Shown: positions 16,346 through 24,513 of the stretch, one piece after another | Position numbering within the stretch: position 1 is the stretch's first letter | How the letters are laid out: each line of letters begins with the position of its first letter | Assembly (NCBI RefSeq): GCF_001005215.1 | Contig: NZ_LBNQ01000014.1 | Span: 1-43,429, forward strand | DNA length: 43,429 nt | Source: Lampropedia cohaerens | GTDB lineage: Bacteria; Pseudomonadota; Gammaproteobacteria; Burkholderiales; Burkholderiaceae_C | Direction of reading: 5' to 3' | Made by a program: the position numbers and the translations under genes | Notes under the pieces: model-generated | What the model was told of the DNA's origin: nothing | The model's input: only the letters and a program-made list of their open reading frames with translations | The model's database searches: none

Positions 16346-17695
16346 TCAGGCCTGTTGCGCGTCCTGCTCGGCCGATTCGGCAGCCTGTGCGGGGTTCATC
16401 AGCTCGTCAAAACCGATGGTCTTATCCACTGTCTTGGCCTGGCGCAGCACGAACTCGGTGACATTGTTCTCGATGACCACAGCCTCCACCTCGCCCAGGC
16501 GCTGGCGGTCGCTGTAGTACCACTTGACGACTTCATCAGGCTTTTCATAGCTGGCGGCAAGCTCCTCGACATGCGCGCGCACCTGATCGGGCGTAGCCTG
16601 CAGCTCATTGGCACGCACCAGCTCGGCCACCACCAGACCGAGCCGGACACGGCGCTCGGCCTGCGGGCGGAAGATCTCGTCCGGGATCTGCGACTGCTCG
16701 ACGTTCTCCACACCGCGCTGGCGCAGCTCGTCGCGGGCGCCTTCACGCAGGCGCTCGATCTCGGCCTGCACTGCGGCGTTGGGCAAATCGAGCTCAGCCT
16801 TGGTCAGCAAGGCATCCAGCACGTTCTGCTTGTTGCGCGCCTGCACGCGGAACTTGACCTCGCGCTCCAGATTCTTGCGGATGTCCGCGCGCAGTCCCTC
16901 GACCGTGCCGGCCTCCACTCCCAGCGCCTTGGCGAAGGCATCGTCAACGTCGGGCAGCTCGGCCACTTCGATCTTCTGCACCGTTACCAGGAAGTCGGCC
17001 GTCTTGCCAGCCACTTCCTGCCCATGGTAGTCAGCCGGAAAGGCCAGCGGGAAGGTCTTGCTCTCGCCCACCTTCATGCCGCGCACGGCATCCTCGAACT
17101 CCTTGAGCATCTGGCCTTCGCCCACCAGGAATGCAAAGCCCTCGGCCTTGCCACCGGCAAAGGCGTCGCCATCGATCTTGCCTTCGAAATCAACGGTGAC
17201 GCGGTCGCCATCCTGCACCGCCTCATCTTCGCCGCGCGGCGCAAAGGTACGGCGCTGCTTGCGCAGGATGTCGATGGTGCGGTCGATCGCGTCCTCATCC
17301 ACGGCCACACTGATACGTTCGATCTCCAGATCGGTCAGATCGCCGATCTTGACTTCCGGAAACACTTCGAACACCGCCTCGAAGTCGAGAAAGCCTTCGG
17401 CCGCGCCTTCCTTCTCGCTGATGCGCGGCTGGCCGGCGATGCGCAGCTGGGCCTCGCTGGCGGCCTGGTTGAAGGCCTCGCCCACCTTGTCGTTGAGCAC
17501 TTCGTACTGGATGGCGCTGCCATAGCGCTGGGCCACCACCGACAGCGGCACCTTGCCCGGCCGAAAGCCGTCCATCTTCACCGTGCGGGCCAGGCGCCGC
17601 AGGCGCGCCTGCACCTCATCCTGAACGCTGCGCACAGGCACATTCAGCGTGATCTTGCGCTCGAGCTTTTCCAGTACTTCCACATTGACTGCCAT
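16346..17695 (-). CDS. tig: Trigger factor, ribosome-associated chaperone
   Basis: A ribosome-bound chaperone with peptidyl-prolyl isomerase activity that meets nascent chains at the exit tunnel. The 449-residue length is slightly above the 430-435 common in enterics. The N-terminal ribosome-binding domain carries the signature around GFRPGKVPLSVVAQRYG, where the FRxGKxP loop contacts L23. The FKBP-like domain (about 160-245) is seen in VTVDFEGKIDGDAFAGGKAE, followed by the long helical C-terminal domain. The start at 17695 (MAVNVEVLEK) is the family start and has GGGAAG upstream. The last residues AEQDAQQA are typical of the family's variable tail. Confidence 0.97.
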   Translation of the reverse strand: MAVNVEVLEKLERKITLNVPVRSVQDEVQARLRRLARTVKMDGFRPGKVPLSVVAQRYGSAIQYEVLNDKVGEAFNQAASEAQLRIAGQPRISEKEGAAEGFLDFEAVFEVFPEVKIGDLTDLEIERISVAVDEDAIDRTIDILRKQRRTFAPRGEDEAVQDGDRVTVDFEGKIDGDAFAGGKAEGFAFLVGEGQMLKEFEDAVRGMKVGESKTFPLAFPADYHGQEVAGKTADFLVTVQKIEVAELPDVDDAFAKALGVEAGTVEGLRADIRKNLEREVKFRVQARNKQNVLDALLTKAELDLPNAAVQAEIERLREGARDELRQRGVENVEQSQIPDEIFRPQAERRVRLGLVVAELVRANELQATPDQVRAHVEELAASYEKPDEVVKWYYSDRQRLGEVEAVVIENNVTEFVLRQAKTVDKTIGFDELMNPAQAAESAEQDAQQA

Positions 17696-17817
17696 GAAAA
17701 CTTCCCTGTAAGGCCGACGCCGCGCCATCGGCAGCGCCACACTGCCCGGCCTGAGCCGCGCCATTGAAAAATCCGTGAGCGTTCGCCCCAAAAAACCGAA
17801 CGGTCCACCACAAAAGC

Positions 17818-17904
17818 TGGTGCGCGGGGGGGGACTCGAACCCCCACACCATTGCTGGCGTCAGGACCTAAACCTGGTGCGTCTACCAATTTCGCCACCC
17901 GCGC
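17818..17904 (-). tRNA. tRNA-Leu(UAG)
   Basis: An 87-base class II tRNA on the minus strand: acceptor stem GCGCGGG pairs with CCCGCGC, discriminator A and encoded CCA, D-arm with TTGGTAGACGC, anticodon loop TTTAGGT (anticodon TAG), a long variable arm and T-arm GGGGG-TTCGAGT-CCCCC. It lies about 120 bases upstream of tig on the same strand. Confidence 0.97.
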
Positions 17905-18008
17905 AACGCTTTACTGGCTTTGGCACCAGTAAAACCGGCCGATTCTACAGATGTTTGCCAGCGCAGCCAAAAATCTGCATCGGCACTGGCGGCGTCGTGC
18001 GCCTTACA

Positions 18009-21000
18009 TCACGCCGCCTGCCTCTCGCGCCGCACCCTGAACCAGGCCGCATACATGGCCGGCAGTGCCAGCAGTGTCAGCACGGTGGCCACGATCAGAC
18101 CTCCCATGATGGCAATGGCCATCGGGCCCCAGAACACACTGCGCGAGAGTGGAATCATTGCGAGCACCGCCGCGGCGGCCGTCAGCGCGATCGGCCGCAG
18201 CCGGTGCGTGGCCGCGTCGATGATAGCGTCCCACGCCGGCACGCCCGCAGCGCGCTCCATCTCGATCTGGTCGATCAGAATCACGGCGTTGCGCTGGATC
18301 ATGCCCATCAGGGCAATTACACCCAGTAGCGCCACGAAACCAAATGGCTTGCCCGACAGCAGCAATGCTGCGGCGACGCCGGCAATCCCCAGCGGGCCAG
18401 TGAGGAACACCAGCAAGGCGCGCGAGAAGCTGTGCAACTGAATCACCAGCAGCGTGAAAATGATGAACAGCATCAGAGGCACGCCTGCAGCGATGGAGGC
18501 CACACCCTTGGCGCTCTCGGCCACGGCACCGGCCACTTCAATGCGGTAGTCCGTATCGCCTTCGGCGTGCCACTGCCGCTCCAACTGCCGCAATTTCGGC
18601 AGCAGTGCCTCGCTGACGGTGGCGCCCTGCATGCCCTCGACCACATCGCCCTGCACGGTAACCGCATATTCGCGGTTGTAGCGCCACAACACGCCCCATT
18701 CCCAGGCAAGCTCCGGCGAGGCAATCTGCGACAGCGGAATAGCCCCGCCGAACTTGGTGTTGATGTAGGCATTGCCCAGCGCCGTAAGGCTCTCGCGCTC
18801 CTGCAACGGTGGACGCAGCACGATGTCGATGAGCTCATCCCCCTCACGGTACTGGCCAATAGTCTCCCCTTCCAGAATCAACTGCGTGCCGCGCGCAATG
18901 GACTGGCTGCTCACGCCCAGGGCCAGCGCCTTGTCCTGATCGACGTTGAAGCGCCATGCCTTGATCGGCTGGTTCCAGTTGTCATTGACGCCGCGCATGT
19001 CAGGGTGATCGGCCATCAGCGCGCGCACCGCATCAGCATGTTTGCGCAGCTTGGCGGGATCAGGCCCCACGACGCGAAACTGCACCGGATACGGCACAGG
19101 CGGGCCCATCGGCAACAGTTTCACGCGTGCGCGCGCCTGCGGCAGCTGTTGTGCGAGATAGCCCGGCAGCGACTGCAGCAGGACATCGCGCTCGTGCAGC
19201 GACTGCGTCTGCACCATCAGCTGCGCAACATTGCTCTGCGGCAGCGTCTGGTCCAGCGGAAGGTAAAAACGCGGCACCCCCGAGCCGATCCAGGTGGCGA
19301 CATTGCGCACACCGGGCTGACCATGCACCAATGCCTCGGCGCGCAGTGCAACCTGCTCAGTTGCCTGGAAGGAAGCGCCTTCGGGCAACCAGAGATCCAC
19401 CAGAATCTCCGGACGATTGGAGTCGGGAAAAAACTGCTGTTGCACCCGACTCAGCCCCACCAGACCCGCGGCAAAGATCAGCAGCGTGATGCCGATGGTC
19501 AGCCACCGGTGCACGAGGCACCCATCCACGATGGCGCGAAAGCGCCGGTAGAACGCAGTGTCATAGACGTCATGGCCAGCCTCGCCATCCTGCGTGGCGT
19601 CCGCCTGCGTGGCCACCGCGGGACCGCCGCGGTTCATCGGGTGGTGCGCGTATTCGTCATCGGCGCGGATGGCCTGCACATGTGCCGGCGTGCGTAGCAG
19701 CAGCAGCCCCAGATAGGGCACGAAGAACACCGAGACGATCCACGACAGCAGCAGCGCCACCACTGTCACGCCAAAGATCGCGAAGGTGTACTCGCCGGTC
19801 ATCGACTTGGCGATGCCGATGGGCAGAAAGCCGGCAGCGGTGATCAGCGTGCCCGTGAGCATGGGCTTGGCGGTAATGTCGTAGGCAAACAGGGCCGCGC
19901 GAAACTTGCTGTAGCCTTCTTCCATCTTGCGCACCATCATTTCAACGGCGATGATGGCGTCATCCACCATCAGCCCCAGCGCGATGATGAGCGAGCCCAG
20001 CGACACCTTGTGCAGGCCGATGCCCCAGTAAAACATGGCCAGGAATGTCAATGCCAGCACCAGCGGGATGGTGATCGCGACGACTAGCCCAGGACGCATG
20101 TCCAGTCTATAGCGGCGCCACCACGGCTGCGTTCCGGAGCGCTTGTGCAGGCCCAGGCTGAGAAAGCTCACCGCAAGCACAATGGTCACGGCCTCAATGA
20201 GCACCTTCACGAACTCGTTGACGGCGCCGGTCACCACTTCCGGCTGGTCCTGCACGTTGTCCAGCACCATGCCCGCAGGCAGTAGCGGTGCCAGGCGGCC
20301 CACCTCCTCATGCAGCGCCTTGCCCAGCGCCACGATGTCGCCGCCCTTGGCCATGGACACGCCCAATGCCACCACCGGCCGCCCTTCGAAACGTACCTTG
20401 ACAGAGGGTGGATCCTCGTAGCCACGCCAGACCCGTGCAATATCCCCCAGGCGCAGTTGCTGGCCACTTGCCGCGCGGATCGGCATCGCACGCAGGTCCT
20501 CCAGCGCTTCGAACTGACCTTCGATGCGCACGCGCACCTGTTCGTCAGCGCCATGCACGCTGCCTGCCGATGCCACGGCGTTCTGCTGGCCCAGCTGCTG
20601 CAGCACTTCGTTCATGTTCAGCCCCAGCTGTGACAGACGCTGCTGCGGCGCCTCGATGTAGATGCGCTGCGGCTGCTCGCCAAACAGCTCCACCTTGGCC
20701 ACATCCGGCAAACGCAGCAGGCGCTGGCGCACCTGCTCGGCCACGTCCTTCAGCTCGGCGTAGCTGTAGCCATCGCCCGAGAGCGCGTAGATGACGCCAA
20801 ACACGTCGCCAAACTCATCCATGAAGAATGGCCCCTGCACGCCTTGTGGCAGCTGCCAGGCCATGTCGCCAATCTTCTTGCGCACGGTGTACCAGAGCTG
20901 GTCGATCGCCTCAGGCGGACTGTTTTCCGCCAGCTGGAAGATGATCTGCGACTGGCCGGGCTTGGAGTAGCTCTCGATCTTGTCGGAGTACGGCACCTCC

Positions 21001-21242
21001 TGCAGGGTTCGCTCCAGCCGGCTGGTAACCTGCTCGGTGACCTGCTCGGCCGTCGCGCCAGGCCAGTTGGTCTGCACCACCATGGCGCGAAAGGTAAAGG
21101 GAGGGTCCTCATCCTGACCGAGCTGGAAGTACGCGGCCAGGCCCAGCAGCATCAGCACCACCAGCAGGTAGCGCGTCAGCGCCGGATGCTCCAGCGCCCA
21201 CTTGGAAACGTTGTGGCGGGATACTGGCGGACTGGTGCTCAT
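18009..21242 (-). CDS. RND-family efflux transporter permease
   Basis: An inner-membrane proton-driven exporter of the AcrB/HAE-like group, 1077 residues. It has the two-fold RND layout: TM1 near residues 22-40, a large periplasmic loop, TM2-6 (about 335-540), a second loop (about 620-880) and TM8-12 at the C-terminus. TM4 carries the proton-relay aspartates in GLMVDDAIIAVEMM. A hydrophilic cytoplasmic segment rich in D and A lies near 530-580. Its ATG overlaps the stop of the adaptor gene by four bases (21239-21242), so the pair is one transcription unit. Substrate cannot be read from the sequence; relatives export biocides, dyes or solvents. No outer-membrane factor gene is adjacent. Confidence 0.93.
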   Translation of the reverse strand: MSTSPPVSRHNVSKWALEHPALTRYLLVVLMLLGLAAYFQLGQDEDPPFTFRAMVVQTNWPGATAEQVTEQVTSRLERTLQEVPYSDKIESYSKPGQSQIIFQLAENSPPEAIDQLWYTVRKKIGDMAWQLPQGVQGPFFMDEFGDVFGVIYALSGDGYSYAELKDVAEQVRQRLLRLPDVAKVELFGEQPQRIYIEAPQQRLSQLGLNMNEVLQQLGQQNAVASAGSVHGADEQVRVRIEGQFEALEDLRAMPIRAASGQQLRLGDIARVWRGYEDPPSVKVRFEGRPVVALGVSMAKGGDIVALGKALHEEVGRLAPLLPAGMVLDNVQDQPEVVTGAVNEFVKVLIEAVTIVLAVSFLSLGLHKRSGTQPWWRRYRLDMRPGLVVAITIPLVLALTFLAMFYWGIGLHKVSLGSLIIALGLMVDDAIIAVEMMVRKMEEGYSKFRAALFAYDITAKPMLTGTLITAAGFLPIGIAKSMTGEYTFAIFGVTVVALLLSWIVSVFFVPYLGLLLLRTPAHVQAIRADDEYAHHPMNRGGPAVATQADATQDGEAGHDVYDTAFYRRFRAIVDGCLVHRWLTIGITLLIFAAGLVGLSRVQQQFFPDSNRPEILVDLWLPEGASFQATEQVALRAEALVHGQPGVRNVATWIGSGVPRFYLPLDQTLPQSNVAQLMVQTQSLHERDVLLQSLPGYLAQQLPQARARVKLLPMGPPVPYPVQFRVVGPDPAKLRKHADAVRALMADHPDMRGVNDNWNQPIKAWRFNVDQDKALALGVSSQSIARGTQLILEGETIGQYREGDELIDIVLRPPLQERESLTALGNAYINTKFGGAIPLSQIASPELAWEWGVLWRYNREYAVTVQGDVVEGMQGATVSEALLPKLRQLERQWHAEGDTDYRIEVAGAVAESAKGVASIAAGVPLMLFIIFTLLVIQLHSFSRALLVFLTGPLGIAGVAAALLLSGKPFGFVALLGVIALMGMIQRNAVILIDQIEMERAAGVPAWDAIIDAATHRLRPIALTAAAAVLAMIPLSRSVFWGPMAIAIMGGLIVATVLTLLALPAMYAAWFRVRRERQAA

Positions 21243-22372
21243 GGCAGCTCTCCGCTGCCGGAAGTGCTCGCTGCAGGCGCATCCGACGGGTCGGCAGCAA
21301 AGCGCACCACACGCTCGCCATCATGCAGCACATGCACGCCAGCGGCCACCACCAGCTCCCCATCCTCCAGCCCGTGCGTCACCACCCAGTCATTACCCTG
21401 AACGCCAGCAAGTTCCACGGTACGTTCATGCACCGTCTGCGCAGCGGCGTCAAACACCCAGACGGCGTTCTGGCCGGCATCGTTGCGCCACACGGCCGCG
21501 CTGGGCAACAGGATGTGCGTTTGCCCGTCGATGCGCTGTGGCCAGTCCACGGTAACCGTCGCCCCCAGCGGCGGCTGCGGTTCATCGAGAATTTCCACTT
21601 TCACGGCAAAGGTGCGCGTGGCCGGATCGGCACTGGCGGCGATCTCGCGCACGCGCGCCTGTTGCACCGTTGTGCTGTCAGCCCAGGCCCGCACTGTCAC
21701 GCGCTGGCCCACCTTGACCTGCGCCACGCGCTGCTCCGGCACCGCGAACGCCACGTCGCGCGCGCCATCGCGCGCCAGTCGCACCACCGGCGCGCCTGCA
21801 GCCACCACCTGCCCCGGCTCGGCCAGCGTTGCCGTGACCACGCCATCGGCATCGGCCAGCAGCCGCGTATATTGCGCCTGGTTGCTCTGGGCGGCCAGCT
21901 GCGCGCGCGCCTGCTCGACGCGCGATTCCGCTGCCTTCAACGCGGCAATGCGCCGATCAAGTTCCGCCGCGCTGATGAAGTTCTGCGCGCGCAGCTCCCG
22001 ATACCGCGCCAGATCAGCCGCCTGCAGGTCACGCTCGGTGATGGCCGCGCGCAATTGCGCCTGTGCCGCGGTGGCAGACAGTTGGAAATCCGTCGCATCC
22101 AGTTGCGCCAGCAGCTCGCCGGCGTGCACGCGCTGGCCCTGCATGACCGGGCGCTGCAGCAGCTTGCCGGCGACACGAAAACCCAGATCCGCCTCGCTGC
22201 GCGCCGTCACCACACCGGCATACTGAATGGGCGCCCACACGTTCTGTGCGCCCGCTGCGATGACTTTGACCGCGCGCACCGGCGCTGGTGCCGGCTCCGG
22301 CGGTGCACAGGCGGCAAGAAACACCGCGACCACCGCGGTGACAAAGACTTGATGCGGAAAGCGCAACATCAT
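21239..22372 (-). CDS. RND efflux periplasmic adaptor (membrane fusion protein), lipoprotein
   Basis: Links the RND permease to an outer-membrane channel. The 377-residue protein begins with a lipoprotein signal (MMLRFPHQVFVTAVVAVFLAAC), with the lipid-bearing cysteine in LAAC. Then come a barrel-sandwich half (VAGKLLQRPVMQGQRVHAGE), a coiled-coil hairpin (about 85-160), the second lipoyl half and a beta-barrel domain (RVTVRAWADS). I chose the ATG at 22372, just before the signal; 22369 is equally possible and upstream residues are not family-like. About 230 bases separate it from the divergent hpnC gene. No local regulator gene of the usual TetR or LysR type is seen beside the pump. Confidence 0.9.
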   Translation of the reverse strand: MMLRFPHQVFVTAVVAVFLAACAPPEPAPAPVRAVKVIAAGAQNVWAPIQYAGVVTARSEADLGFRVAGKLLQRPVMQGQRVHAGELLAQLDATDFQLSATAAQAQLRAAITERDLQAADLARYRELRAQNFISAAELDRRIAALKAAESRVEQARAQLAAQSNQAQYTRLLADADGVVTATLAEPGQVVAAGAPVVRLARDGARDVAFAVPEQRVAQVKVGQRVTVRAWADSTTVQQARVREIAASADPATRTFAVKVEILDEPQPPLGATVTVDWPQRIDGQTHILLPSAAVWRNDAGQNAVWVFDAAAQTVHERTVELAGVQGNDWVVTHGLEDGELVVAAGVHVLHDGERVVRFAADPSDAPAASTSGSGELP

Positions 22373-22600
22373 CGTATCCGTGCTTGAAGAGAGGATCCTG
22401 AACAGGCTCTGGCCACGGCCAGAGCCGCAGCCTACACTGCGACGCGCCATTGTGACGCAGGAGAACGCCGCGGCTGTCCCCTGCGCTGCCGCTTAGGCAT
22501 GCAACACGCATCACCGCGGCACGCCGACCTGCCCTGGCCTTGCGCCGGAGGTCCAGTGCGCGGCGCATAAAAAGACCGTAAACAGGTTCTAATACGCCCC

Positions 22601-23467
22601 ATGGCCACTTCGACCTCTGCCTACACACCGATCCACCACTACGAGAATTTCCCGGTGGCAAGCTGGCTGTGCCCGGCGCACCTGCGCGCGCCAGTGGCTG
22701 CGATCTACCACTTTGCACGCACCGCTGACGACCTCGCCGACGAGGGCAACGCGCCCATGGCCGAGCGGCTGCAGCAGCTGCGTGAGTTCCGGTTATGTCT
22801 ATGGCAGCAGATGGAGCCGCCGCCGGCGTGGCAGCCGCTGTTTGCGGCGCTGCATGCACAAGTGGCGCGCCACGGCCTGCCGGTGCCGCTGCTGGATGCA
22901 TTGCTCGATGCCTTCGAGCAGGATGTAAAGAAAACCGCCACCGGGCAAGGCTACAGCGACCGCGAAGAGCTGCTGGACTACTGCAGCCGCTCGGCCAATC
23001 CGATCGGCCGGCTGCTGCTGCATCTGCACAACGTGCAGGACGAAGCCTCGCTCGCGCAGAGCGATGCCATCTGCACAGCCTTGCAGCTGACCAACTTCTG
23101 GCAGGACCTGCAGCACGACATTCCACGAGGACGCTGGTACGTGCCCGAACGCGATGCCAGCGCATTCGGCGTGACCCGGCCGATGCAGGCGCATGCCATC
23201 GCGCAGCGCAGTCAGCCAGCCGCACTGACCCAGCTCGTTGCTGAGCTCGTGCAGTGGACGCGTGAGTGCATGCTGGCAGGAACGGGGCTGACGCAGCGCC
23301 TGCCCGGGCGCAGCGGCTGGGAATTGCGCCTGGTCATCCAGGGCGGCCTGCGCATCCTGCAGAAAATCGAACAAAGCGGCTACCAGAGCTACCACGTACG
23401 CCCCACGCTCTCCAGGCGGGACCTGCCCGCCATGCTGTGGCAAGCCTGGCGGATGAAAAACGCATAG
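22601..23467 (+). CDS. hpnC: Squalene/phytoene synthase family protein, HpnC-like
   Basis: A 288-residue all-helical prenyl-condensing enzyme. Both aspartate-rich motifs are present: DDLADE (within RTADDLADEGN, about residues 41-51) and DLQHD in TNFWQDLQHDIPRGRWYVP. The ending YHVRPTLSRRDLPAML is typical of HpnC. In the bacterial HpnCDE route, HpnD makes presqualene diphosphate, HpnC converts it to hydroxysqualene and HpnE reduces this to squalene, the precursor of hopanoids. Here it stands alone: no hpnD, hpnE or squalene-hopene cyclase gene is adjacent, so partners must be elsewhere or the enzyme has another substrate. It converges with the GNAT gene, 20 bases downstream. Confidence 0.85.
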   Translation: MATSTSAYTPIHHYENFPVASWLCPAHLRAPVAAIYHFARTADDLADEGNAPMAERLQQLREFRLCLWQQMEPPPAWQPLFAALHAQVARHGLPVPLLDALLDAFEQDVKKTATGQGYSDREELLDYCSRSANPIGRLLLHLHNVQDEASLAQSDAICTALQLTNFWQDLQHDIPRGRWYVPERDASAFGVTRPMQAHAIAQRSQPAALTQLVAELVQWTRECMLAGTGLTQRLPGRSGWELRLVIQGGLRILQKIEQSGYQSYHVRPTLSRRDLPAMLWQAWRMKNA

Positions 23468-23487
23468 GCAGGCTCGCAAGTGGGCAC

Positions 23488-24000
23488 TCAGTCCAGCACC
23501 TTTTGCCAGAACTGCGCACGGCCCAACGCGGGGTCCAGCACATAGGGTGCGAAGCCGGCCTTGCGGTAAGCGGCCTGCGCTGGCGCGTTGCCATCCAGCA
23601 CCTCCAGCGTCAACTTGCAGGCCCCGATCTCGCGGGCCACCACCTCGGCCTCCGCCAGGAGCTTCTGGCCGACGCCTTGCCCGCGCCAGCCGGGGGCCAC
23701 GGCAATGTCGTGCACTGCCAGCAGCGGTCTGCAGGCAAAGGTGGAAAAACCCTCGAACGCATTGAGCAGACCAACAGGCTGCGCTTCGATAAAAGCCAGC
23801 AGCACATGCGTACCCGGGCGGGCGGCCAGGGTCTCGGCCAGATGCGCGCGGGCATAGGCCGACAGCGGCTCGCCACCGCCCATGGGGTCGCGCGCATAGC
23901 TGTCAAGCAGCGTCACCAGCGCCTGCGCATGCGCCTGGCAGCGCAGATCGGCACGGACAATCACCACCGGTCCGGACGATGCAGAACACTCGAAAATCAT
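23488..24000 (-). CDS. GNAT-family N-acetyltransferase
   Basis: A 170-residue acetyl-CoA-dependent acetyltransferase. The acetyl-CoA pyrophosphate-binding signature is visible in VAPGWRGQGVGQKLLAEAEV (about 101-120), preceded by the beta4 strand VHDIAV and followed by LTLEVLDGNAPAQAAYRKAG, the usual motif B with its tyrosine. The substrate is unknown. Its start overlaps the stop of the PIN-domain gene by four bases (ATGA at 23997-24000), so the two are co-translated. Nothing in the sequence suggests the short toxin-type GNATs (TacT), whose antitoxin partner is absent. Confidence 0.88.
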   Translation of the reverse strand: MIFECSASSGPVVIVRADLRCQAHAQALVTLLDSYARDPMGGGEPLSAYARAHLAETLAARPGTHVLLAFIEAQPVGLLNAFEGFSTFACRPLLAVHDIAVAPGWRGQGVGQKLLAEAEVVAREIGACKLTLEVLDGNAPAQAAYRKAGFAPYVLDPALGRAQFWQKVLD

Positions 24001-24497
24001 GGATTGGAAGCCTCGAGAGGTAGCAGGATCGGCAGTATCGCATCGCCCATGGGTCTTGCCACCAGCACATCCAGACGTGCCAGGCGTTTGCGCAAACGCA
24101 GCACCTGCTTGTCTTTCGACAGCAGCGCGGCGCGATGCGCAACGGCCAGGTCGATGAACTTCTGGTCATCGGGGTCGCCGCAGCGCAGCGGAACCGCCTC
24201 GGCCTCTGCCACCAAGGTCACCTGCGCATCAAAACGCGCCAGAATCTGCGCGGCGGTGCGCCCGTAATACTGCATGCGCGGCTGCAAATGCGCATAGTCC
24301 AGCACATGCTGGAGCTCATCGCGCATGGCCTGGGTGGCAATCCATTGCCAGCGCGCTGGCGCGGCCAGCGCCGCATCGATCTGTGCCTGCAGCTGTTGCG
24401 CCTGGGGATCGCCGAACAACAGCCAGTCCAGCACGATGTTGGTGTCCAGCACCAACGCCCGTGCGGGAGCAGCGGTGGCAGCGGCGCCTTGCGGCAT
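23997..24497 (-). CDS. PIN-domain protein (putative RNase, COG1569-like)
   Basis: A 166-residue PIN-fold protein. The first acidic residue lies in ALVLDTNIVLDWLLFG, and later acidic residues in CGDPDDQKFIDLA, a pattern of the 'putative toxin-antitoxin system toxin, PIN family' group. Such proteins are metal-dependent ribonucleases where tested. No antitoxin-sized gene lies upstream: the MFS gene ends 17 bases before its ATG. It therefore looks like a solitary PIN protein in an MFS-PIN-GNAT transcription unit. I start it at 24497 because the longer frame runs antisense-like through the end of the MFS gene. The ribosome-binding site is weak. Confidence 0.8.
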   Translation of the reverse strand: MPQGAAATAAPARALVLDTNIVLDWLLFGDPQAQQLQAQIDAALAAPARWQWIATQAMRDELQHVLDYAHLQPRMQYYGRTAAQILARFDAQVTLVAEAEAVPLRCGDPDDQKFIDLAVAHRAALLSKDKQVLRLRKRLARLDVLVARPMGDAILPILLPLEASNP

Positions 24498-24513
24498 CAC
24501 CGAGGCCACGCCA

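Noticed and set aside
16280-17767. Plus-strand open frame of about 495 codons antisense to tig
   Set aside because: tig is certain; the antisense protein is rich in H, L and Q with no recognisable fold and no ribosome-binding site.
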